From positions 1-43,628 of the forward strand of contig NZ_JAGGOY010000044.1 in the NCBI RefSeq assembly GCF_018614095.1: DNA of 43,628 bases, read 5' to 3'. Shown in pieces: positions 33,211 through 43,628 of the stretch. The position numbers and the translations under genes are program-made. The number at the start of each line of letters is the position of its first letter. Position 1 is the stretch's first letter. A model generated the notes under the pieces. It had not been told where the DNA came from. It ran no database searches and saw only the letters and a program-made list of their open reading frames with translations. The DNA is from Streptomyces sp. ISL-87. GTDB taxonomy: Bacteria > Actinomycetota > Actinomycetes > Streptomycetales > Streptomycetaceae.

Positions 33211-33609
33211 TCAACACACGCAGCCGGAACCCACCTTGAAGCACACGCGGACCGTCTTACCCACTGGCTCGGCCTCGACATTGAACTCGTCGGCGAGCTC
33301 GCTGACCAGCCACAAGCCCCGCCCGTGGAAGTCCGCCGACGCTGCGCGCCGAACCTGCGGCAGACCCGGCCCACTGTCCCGGACCGCGATGCTCACCACG
33401 CCTGGCGTCCGAATGAGCACCACCTCGAACTCCCGGCCCTCCGGCACCCCATGAAGGACGGCGTTCGTCGCAAGCTCGGAAGCGCAGAGCCGTATGTCGT
33501 CACGACGGTCGCTGATCCCCCACTCACCGAGCGTGTCACCGACGAACTGACGGGCCGCGCGTACAGAGACACGAGCCCGGGGGAACCGCTGTCGTCGACA
33601 GCAAGACAT
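33211..33609 (-). CDS. ATP-binding regulatory protein (RsbW-like HATPase)
   Basis: 132 aa, HATPase_c_2. ELATNAVLHGVPEG (N-box), VRDSGPGLPQ (G1-like) and GRGLWLVSELADEF (G2-like) are intact, so ATP binding is likely. It is a second single-domain protein of the type also at 16865-17305. It is divergent from the UTRA/GntR pair with about 147 nt between. Probably involved in regulating a sigma factor or developmental switch; partner unknown. Confidence 0.87.
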   Translation of the reverse strand: MSCCRRQRFPRARVSVRAARQFVGDTLGEWGISDRRDDIRLCASELATNAVLHGVPEGREFEVVLIRTPGVVSIAVRDSGPGLPQVRRAASADFHGRGLWLVSELADEFNVEAEPVGKTVRVCFKVGSGCVC

Positions 33610-33756
33610 GCCACCCCACCGCCTTAACGCTGAGCTTCCAAGGCCACACAGATCGTATCGCTATTCGGAAAAAGCAGCAAGGTTGTGACTAGGGGCCAGC
33701 CCCCTCGTCGCATACCGTGGGACCCGCAAGGCGGACTGGACGCACAGGAGGACAGC

Positions 33757-34299
33757 GTGGGCAACGGGGAGTGGACCAGTACATCGATGCCCTATCTGAC
33801 ACCCCGCGCGGCCGGGGATTCCGACGCATGGACCGCCGAGGCCCAGGCCCGCGGACGCAGGGGCGGACAGCGGATCGTGCATGCCGGTGAGCGGCCCGCT
33901 TCGGCCGAAGTCGCCGAAATGCTGCGCATGATGGTGGGCGAAATCGTGGTCGTACGGCGCCGGATCATCGAACTGGACGATGTCCCGTGCGAGTTGACCG
34001 ACACCTACTACCCCGCCCCGATCGCGGTCGGAACCCGCCTCGCGTCCACCTCCAAGATCCGGGGCGGCGCCGTCACCCTGCTCGCCGAACTGGGACACGT
34101 CGGCGTCACGGCAGTCGAGAAGGTCACAGCCCGCATGCCGTCGGCGGACGAATGTGCCCAGCTGCGCATGGGACCAGGCGAACCGGTCCTGCAGATTTCC
34201 CGAGTCACGCTGGACGCGGACGACCGGCCGATCCAGGCGGACCTGATGGTCATGCCCGCGGAACGCCAGCAGTTGCGGTACGAGATCAAGATCGGATGA
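33757..34299 (+). CDS. UTRA-domain protein lacking the GntR DNA-binding domain
   Basis: 180 aa from GTG 33757, preceded 5 nt by AGGAGG. The sequence carries only the UTRA ligand-binding domain: RRRIIELDDVPCELTDTYYPAPIAVGTRLASTSKIRGGAVTLLAELG, then TARMPSADECAQLRMGPGEPVLQISRVT. No winged helix precedes it. It overlaps the GntR gene by ATGA, so both are produced together, and their UTRA domains resemble each other (IxDxPxELxxxYYP..IAxGTxLAxxxKIxGG). It may form mixed dimers with, or modulate, the GntR protein. Confidence 0.85.
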   Translation: MGNGEWTSTSMPYLTPRAAGDSDAWTAEAQARGRRGGQRIVHAGERPASAEVAEMLRMMVGEIVVVRRRIIELDDVPCELTDTYYPAPIAVGTRLASTSKIRGGAVTLLAELGHVGVTAVEKVTARMPSADECAQLRMGPGEPVLQISRVTLDADDRPIQADLMVMPAERQQLRYEIKIG

Positions 34300-35078
34300 C
34301 CTTGCCCAGCCCCGACGAGGAGGCACTCGACCGACGCTCCCTGCACGTCCGGATCGCCGCCGATCTGCGGGACGAGATCATGAGCGGCGACCTGGCGCCG
34401 GGCGCCAAGCTGCCGTCCACCACCCACCTGAAGGCCAGGTTTGACGCGTCCAGCGCCACCGTCCAGAAGGCGTTGCAGCTCCTGAAGGACGAGCGGCTCG
34501 TCGTTGGCCGCGCGGGTGCGGCCGTGACCGTACGGGAGAACCGGCAGCGGACGATCCGCCCGGCAGGCTCCCTCACGACGGCTGCCGCCGAAGCCCCGTA
34601 CCCGTGGCTGGCCGATGCGGCCGAGCAGGGTACGAGCGCGCACAGCACCCTGATCGAGGTGGGTGAGGTGGCGCCGCCGGCCGACGTGGCCGCCGTGCTC
34701 GGCCTCCAGTCCGGTGAGCTCACTCTCCTGCGCCGCCAGCTCCTGCACATCAACGACGCACCGGCCGAACTGGTCAGTTCCTACTATCCGCTGACCATCG
34801 CCCAGGGCACGCCACTGGCCGAGGCCCGGAAGATCAAGGGCGGTACGCCCACCCTCCTCACGCGGCTCGGCTACCCGCCCCGGCTGAGTGTCGACCGGGT
34901 CTCCGCCCGCGTCCCGACCCAGGAACAGTGCCGCGCACTGCGACTGCCGAGCGACCTGCCCGTCCTGCGCACCCTCCGTACGGTGCTCAGCGACGACGAA
35001 CGCCCTGTCGAAGCCACCGTCATGGTCAAGGCCGGGCACCTCTACGAGCTGCGGTACGAGTTCACGCCCGAAGCCTGA
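34296..35078 (+). CDS. GntR-family regulator, HutC/UTRA type
   Basis: 260 aa. The winged helix (about 15-80: LHVRIAADLRDEIMSGDLAPGAKLPSTTHLKARFDASSATVQKALQLLKDERLVVGRAG) is followed by a UTRA domain (about 110-260) binding a small effector. Translationally coupled to the upstream UTRA-only gene. Ends 11 nt before a strong terminator. Confidence 0.9.
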   Translation: MTLPSPDEEALDRRSLHVRIAADLRDEIMSGDLAPGAKLPSTTHLKARFDASSATVQKALQLLKDERLVVGRAGAAVTVRENRQRTIRPAGSLTTAAAEAPYPWLADAAEQGTSAHSTLIEVGEVAPPADVAAVLGLQSGELTLLRRQLLHINDAPAELVSSYYPLTIAQGTPLAEARKIKGGTPTLLTRLGYPPRLSVDRVSARVPTQEQCRALRLPSDLPVLRTLRTVLSDDERPVEATVMVKAGHLYELRYEFTPEA

Positions 35079-35088
35079 CCGCGCACGC

Positions 35089-35132
35089 CACAGCGCCCGC
35101 CATCCCTGGTCGGGGACTTGGCGGGCGCTGTG
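35089..35132. terminator. Bidirectional terminator
   Basis: CACAGCGCCCGCCA / TGGCGGGCGCTGTG, a perfect 14-bp stem with further TCCC/GGGA pairing in the loop, between the convergent GntR gene and gltD. Confidence 0.85.
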
Positions 35133-35140
35133 TCAGAGTT

Positions 35141-35158
35141 CCGTACACCGTTGTACGG
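35141..35158 (-). terminator. Second hairpin downstream of gltD
   Basis: CCGTACA / TGTACGG, a perfect 7-bp stem with a CCGT loop, 24 nt after the gltD stop. Confidence 0.5.
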
Positions 35159-35181
35159 ACCGTATGAGGGGTACCGCGGGG

Positions 35182-36634
35182 TTACACGGTGATGGAGCGG
35201 TCCGTCGGCTTGACCGGGTACGGGAGGGCGCTGGTGCCCGTCAGGAAGCGGTCCACGCCGCGGGCGGCCGAGCGGCCTTCCGCGATGGCCCAGACGATGA
35301 GCGACTGGCCGCGGCCCGCGTCGCCGGCGACGAAGACGCCGTCCACGTTGGTCGCGTAGGAGGCGTCGCGCTCGATGTTGCCGCGGGCGTCCAGCGCCAG
35401 GCCGAACTGGTCCACCAGGCCGTTGGCCCGGTCGGTGCCGGTGAAGCCCATCGCGAGGGTGACCAGCTGCGCGGGGAGGACGCGCTCGGTGCCCTCCTTC
35501 TGCGTGAGCTTGCCGTCGATGAACTCGACCTCGACCAGGTGGAGGGCCTGGACGTTGCCGTCCTCGTCGCCCTCGAAGTGGGTGGTGGAGACGGAGTAGA
35601 TCCGCTCGCCGCCCTCCTCGTGGGCCGAGGTGACCTTGTAGAGCATGGGGAACGTCGGCCAGGGCTGGCCGGCGGTGCGGTCCTCGGACGGCCTCGGCAT
35701 GATCTCCAGCTGCGTGACCGAGGCCGCGCCCTGGCGGTGGGCGGTGCCGACGCAGTCCGCGCCGGTGTCGCCGCCGCCGATGACTACCACGTGCTTGCCC
35801 TCGGCCGTGATCGGCGGGGACACGAAGTCGCCCTCCTGGACCTTGTTGGCCAGGGGCAGGTACTCCATCGCGAAGTGGACGCCCTTGAGGTCACGGCCCG
35901 GGACCGGCAGGTCGCGGGAGACCGTGGCGCCGGCCGCGATGACGACCGCGTCGTACCGCTTGCGCAGCTGTACGGCGTCCAGGTCGCGGCCGATCTCCAC
36001 GCCCGTGCGGAACTTGGTGCCCTCCGCGCGCATCTGCTCGATGCGGCGGTTGATGTGCACCTTCTCCATCTTGAACTCGGGGATGCCGTAGCGGAGCAGG
36101 CCGCCGATGCGGTCCGCGCGCTCGTACACGGCGACCGTGTGGCCGGCCCGGGTCAGCTGCTGGGCGGCGGCCAGGCCCGCCGGGCCCGAGCCGATGACGG
36201 CGACGGTCTTGCCGGAGAGGCGCTCCGGCGGCTGCGGGGTGACGTTGCCGTTGTCCCACGCCTTGTCGATGATCGAGACTTCGACGTTCTTGATCGTGAC
36301 GGCCGGCTGGTTGATGCCGAGGACGCAGGCGGATTCACACGGAGCGGGGCACAGGCGGCCAGTGAACTCCGGGAAGTTGTTCGTCGCGTGCAGGCGCTCG
36401 GAAGCCGCGGACCAGTCCTCGCGGTACGCGAAGTCGTTCCACTCCGGGATCAGGTTCCCGAGCGGGCACCCGTTGTGGCAGAACGGGATGCCGCAGTCCA
36501 TGCAACGGCCGGCCTGCTTGCTGATGATCGGGAGCAGCGAGCCCGGAACGTAGACCTCGTTCCAGTCCTTGAGGCGGTCGGACACGGGACGCGAACAGGC
36601 GGTCTCGCGCGCGGTGGTGAGGAAGCCCTTCGGG

Positions 36635-36642
<8 letters not shown>
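35182..36642 (-). CDS. gltD: Glutamate synthase (NADPH) small subunit
   Basis: 486 aa. N-terminal Cys clusters for [4Fe-4S] centres (GRCMDCGIPFCHNGCPLGNLIP and LCPAPCESACVLG), then FAD site VIGSGPAGLAAAQQL and NADPH site VVIGGGDTGADCVG; C-terminal VFVAGDAGRGQSLIVWAIAEGR closes the FAD domain. It transfers electrons from NADPH to GltB, which makes glutamate from glutamine and 2-oxoglutarate. Its start overlaps the gltB stop by 8 nt, so it is the second gene of the gltBD operon. Confidence 0.96.
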
Positions 36643-41257
<4,615 letters not shown>

Positions 41258-41321
41258 CGGCTCTCCCGTCGTCGTCGTGGCATATGTGCATAGCCGAGGG
41301 ACGACGTTGGCCCTCTGCGAA

Positions 41322-41337
41322 ATTTCGTGCAGGTTAC
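41322..41337 (-). promoter_or_regulatory. GlnR-type half-perfect box
   Basis: Minus strand GTAAC-N6-GAAAT, matching the GlnR a/b consensus gTnAC-N6-GaAAC in 9 of 10 letters, 65-80 nt upstream of the gltB start. Confidence 0.5.
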
Positions 41338-41509
41338 ATGATGACTGCAATCCCGAGAAGCGGATACGTCATTCCAGCATGCGGACACTGCCCGAAGCAG
41401 AAAAGGGGACCTTCGCGGCCGTTGTGCGGACTTCTGCGAACGATTACGGGGCGAAGGCCCAAGGTGGGGCGGGCATCATTGCCCGGGCCCCAGAGTCTGA
41501 TGCCCAGCG

Positions 41510-41536
41510 GTCACACGATTGAAACCGCCGAGTAAC
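41510..41536 (+). promoter_or_regulatory. GlnR-type box, a-b-a arrangement
   Basis: GTCAC-N6-GAAAC-N6-GTAAC, three consecutive GlnR half-sites with the expected 11-bp spacing and no mismatch to gTnAC/GaAAC. It lies about 253 nt upstream of the gltB start, in the 325-nt gap between gltB and the VIT1 gene. The gap otherwise holds only a small hairpin (CGGGC/GCCCG, 41470-41485) and no supported gene. Confidence 0.68.
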
Positions 41537-41582
41537 GGACTACTTATGCTGTGTACCGCATAGTGTCTCACTCCTGCTCCGT

Positions 41583-42314
41583 TTAGCCTATGGCGCTGCC
41601 GATCCAGGTTCCCAGGATGTACGTCACACTGGCGGCCGCGCCACCCAGGACCAGCTGCCGGAGCCCGCTGTACCACCAGGACCGGGCGGTGACCCGCGCG
41701 ACGACCGCGCCGCAGGCGAAGAGCCCGACCAGCGCGAGCAGCACCGCCGGCCACAGGGCGGTCGCCCCGAGCAGGTACGGCAGTACGGGCAGCAGCGCGC
41801 CCAGCGCAAACGAGCCGAACGAGGAGACCGCGGCGACGGCCGGCGAGGGCAGGTCGTCGGGGTCGATCCCGAGCTCCTCCCGGGCGTGGATCTCCAGCGC
41901 CTGCTCCGGGTCGCGCGACAGCTGCATGGCGACCTCGCGGGCGAGGGCCGGCTCGACACCGCGCGATACGTACAGCTCGGCCAGCTCCTCCATCTCGTCG
42001 ATGGGGTGCTTGTGCAACTGCTGGCGTTCCACGTCGAGTTCCGCGAGCACCAGCTCGCGCTGCGAGGCGACGGAGGTGTACTCGCCGGCCGCCATCGAGA
42101 AGGCACCGGCGGCCAGGCCCGCGAGCCCGGTGATGACGACGGTCTGCGTGGCCACCGCGCCTCCGGCCACACCGGTCATCAGGGCGAGGTTGGAGACGAG
42201 CCCGTCCATGGCGCCGAAGACGGCCGGCCGCAGCCATCCACCGTTGACATCACGGTGGGTGTGGTTGTCGCGGTGAGCGGTGTGCAGCGGCGCTTCGGTA
42301 TCAATAATGGACAT
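41583..42314 (-). CDS. VIT1/CCC1-family iron/manganese transporter
   Basis: 243 aa from ATG 42314 (GGGGAGA 8 nt before). A His-rich N-terminus (HTAHRDNHTHRD) leads to five predicted membrane segments: WLRPAVFGAMDGLVSNLALMTGVAGG, VVITGLAGLAAGAFSMAAGEY, and three after the acidic cytoplasmic region. The cytoplasmic region is Glu-rich (ERQQLHKHPIDEMEELAEL, EQALEIHAREELGID), the metal-binding domain of the family. It moves Fe2+ or Mn2+ across the membrane, usually exporting them. A DtxR-like inverted repeat lies upstream. Confidence 0.92.
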   Translation of the reverse strand: MSIIDTEAPLHTAHRDNHTHRDVNGGWLRPAVFGAMDGLVSNLALMTGVAGGAVATQTVVITGLAGLAAGAFSMAAGEYTSVASQRELVLAELDVERQQLHKHPIDEMEELAELYVSRGVEPALAREVAMQLSRDPEQALEIHAREELGIDPDDLPSPAVAAVSSFGSFALGALLPVLPYLLGATALWPAVLLALVGLFACGAVVARVTARSWWYSGLRQLVLGGAAASVTYILGTWIGSAIG

Positions 42315-42411
42315 GCGGCCTATCTCCCCTTTTGTGCGAACGGGCGGCGTGAGACGCACCGCTCCCCCTGAACACCTCGAAACTACGCACGATTTCTGCC
42401 GCCCGCCAGCA

Positions 42412-42430
42412 AGGTAGGCCGTACTTACCT
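42412..42430. promoter_or_regulatory. Candidate metal-regulator operator
   Basis: AGGTA-N9-TACCT, with the left half AGGTAGGCC resembling DtxR/IdeR/DmdR boxes (TTAGGTTAGGC). It lies 98 nt from the VIT1 start, between it and the divergent ADP-ribosylglycohydrolase gene. Confidence 0.35.
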
Positions 42431-42561
42431 GGGGTTTTGGGGGTCGGCGACCGGGTGACGGCGGCGTGGGCGACGCGTTTCGCGACGAGCGACAAACCAC
42501 ATGCCATGGCACAAATCCCCCAAGGGCCCAATATGGGTCCCATCAAGTGGAGAGGCGCGCC

Positions 42562-43548
42562 ATGGAGCTGATTGCATGCAATCCGCAGGTCCTCCTCGAA
42601 CGGGCCAGGGGCGCTCTTCTGGGACTCGCGGTGGGTGACGCGCTGGGCGCCCCCGCCGAGAACATGAAGCCTTCCGAGATCCGTGCCCGATGGGGCCGCA
42701 TCGAGGGCTTCGTCTCCGACGATCCGGCGGGCACGGACGACACGGAGTACGCGATCTTCTCGGGGCTGCTGCTGGCCCGCCACGGCTCGGCGCTGACCGT
42801 GTCCCACGTCGAGCGGGCCTGGCACCACTGGATCGCGGACCTGGACGAGGGCCCCTTCCGCGGGGCGGGCTTCTCGGAGCGGGGCACGCTGGAGAACCTC
42901 CGCCGCGGGCTGGCCGCCCCCATCTCGGCCCAGCACCGCCACGCCTGGTCGGACGGGCTGGCGATGCGGGCGGCCCCCTTCGGCGTCTTCGCGGCGGGCC
43001 GCCCGGCGGAGGCCGCCCGGCTCGTCGCCATCGACGGCTCGGTCAGCCACGACGGGGAGGGCATCTACGGCGGCCAGGCGGTCGCGGCGGGCGTCGCGGC
43101 GGCCATGGCCGGGGGCTCCCCGGCCTCGGTCGTGTCGGCCGCGCTGTCCGTCATCCCCTCGGACTCCTGGACGGCGCGTTCCCTGCGCCGCGCCGTCACC
43201 GCCGCCCCGCGCGGCGAGCGGGCGGTGCGCTCCGCGGTGGTGATCGGCGGCTACCCCTGGACGGACCTGGCCCCGGAGGCGGTGGGGCTGGCCTTCGGTG
43301 CCTTCGCCGCCTGCCGCGGCGACTTCCCGTCCTCGGTCCTGACGGCGGTCAACATGGGCCGCGACGCGGACACCACGGCGGCCGTGGCCGGCGCGCTCTC
43401 CGGCGCCCTGTCCGGCGCCGCGGCGATCCCGGCCGCCTGGTCCTCGGCCATCGGCCCGGTCCGCGGCAGCTGCCTTCCCTCGATGCGGGGCTACCACGTC
43501 CTGGACATCGCGGACCTCCTCACCCCGGAATACGAGGCCCCCCGATGA
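42562..43548 (+). CDS. ADP-ribosylglycohydrolase family protein
   Basis: 328 aa. GGAGAGG is 6 nt before ATG 42562. The family metal-site motifs are visible: GLAVGDALGAPAE (22-34), TDDTEYA (58-64) and, near the C-terminus, NMGRDADTTAAVAGALSGALSGAAAIP, whose Asp residues bind two magnesium ions. It removes ADP-ribose from proteins or related nucleosides (DraG/ARH-like). Target unknown. Its stop overlaps the next ATG (ATGA). Confidence 0.92.
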   Translation: MELIACNPQVLLERARGALLGLAVGDALGAPAENMKPSEIRARWGRIEGFVSDDPAGTDDTEYAIFSGLLLARHGSALTVSHVERAWHHWIADLDEGPFRGAGFSERGTLENLRRGLAAPISAQHRHAWSDGLAMRAAPFGVFAAGRPAEAARLVAIDGSVSHDGEGIYGGQAVAAGVAAAMAGGSPASVVSAALSVIPSDSWTARSLRRAVTAAPRGERAVRSAVVIGGYPWTDLAPEAVGLAFGAFAACRGDFPSSVLTAVNMGRDADTTAAVAGALSGALSGAAAIPAAWSSAIGPVRGSCLPSMRGYHVLDIADLLTPEYEAPR

Positions 43549-43628
43549 CCCCACCCGCCTACCGCTCAGACCCGGCCCCCGAACCCCCACCCCGCCCAAC
43601 CACCCCACGCACGCCACTACCCCCACCC
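43545..43628 (+). CDS. Possible partial gene at the window end
   Basis: ATG 43545 overlaps the preceding stop and stays open to the window edge (at least 27 codons), giving a Pro-rich start MTPPAYRSDPAPEPPPRP. ATGA coupling supports a real downstream gene, but a biased C-rich stretch could keep the frame open by chance. Function cannot be assigned. Confidence 0.35.
   Translation, partial: MTPPAYRSDPAPEPPPRPTTPRTPLPPP

Overview
High GC content, G/C-rich third codon positions, long overlapping antisense open frames, GTG starts and several characteristic gene families (XRE/DUF397 pairs, RsbW-like ATP-binding proteins, an SprT-type trypsin, an ECF41 sigma factor) indicate a Streptomyces or close relative. 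The window looks chromosomal. I see no rRNA, CRISPR array, transposase, phage gene or replication origin. There is one tRNA-like sequence.

Layout. 1-7.1 kb: a tandem repeat, a membrane-anchored secreted protein, aminopeptidase N with chorismate mutase, a secreted trypsin, and a damaged HExxH metallopeptidase-like gene. 7.3-12.6 kb: two short-chain dehydrogenases (SDRs) divergent from echA20-ipdA-ipdB-ipdC, in the same order as the Mycobacterium tuberculosis KstR2 regulon (Rv3548c to Rv3553). 12.6-22.4 kb: unrelated genes (secreted PtpB-like phosphatase, DEAD-box helicase, cold-shock protein, a signalling triad of ATP-binding protein/XRE/DUF397, a two-gene ECF41 operon and a serine hydrolase). 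22.4-27.4 kb: fadA6, kstR2, ipdF and, divergently, fadE30 and a fadE33-like gene. These are the rest of a catabolic set for HIP-CoA, the CoA ester of the steroid C/D-ring remnant. 27.4-35.1 kb: methyltransferase, small proteins, a tRNA-like sequence, a hydroxysteroid-dehydrogenase-like SDR divergent from a PadR regulator, a VWA protein, a flavin-split-barrel protein, a DUF1906 protein, another ATP-binding protein, and a UTRA-only/GntR-UTRA pair. 35.1-43.6 kb: gltD-gltB, a VIT1-family metal transporter and an ADP-ribosylglycohydrolase.

How it works together. The two catabolic blocks are separated by about 10 kb, but each divergent promoter carries nearly the same 14-bp palindrome, close to the KstR2 operator AnCAAGnnCTTGnT. 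One TetR repressor (KstR2) could therefore control both blocks as one regulon. IpdF, FadE30, IpdC, EchA20, IpdAB, FadA6 and the second FadE would act on HIP-CoA. The activating ligase FadD3 and other acyl-CoA dehydrogenases are not in the window. Many of these catabolic genes carry low-complexity or repeat-derived insertions.

Other regulatory signals read from the sequence: a consensus-like ECF41 promoter upstream of the oxidoreductase-sigma factor operon; a perfect GlnR-type box plus a second near-match upstream of gltBD; a PadR-type palindrome; and several long stem-loops between genes. All functional assignments come from reading motifs and from remembered family sequences, not from database searches.
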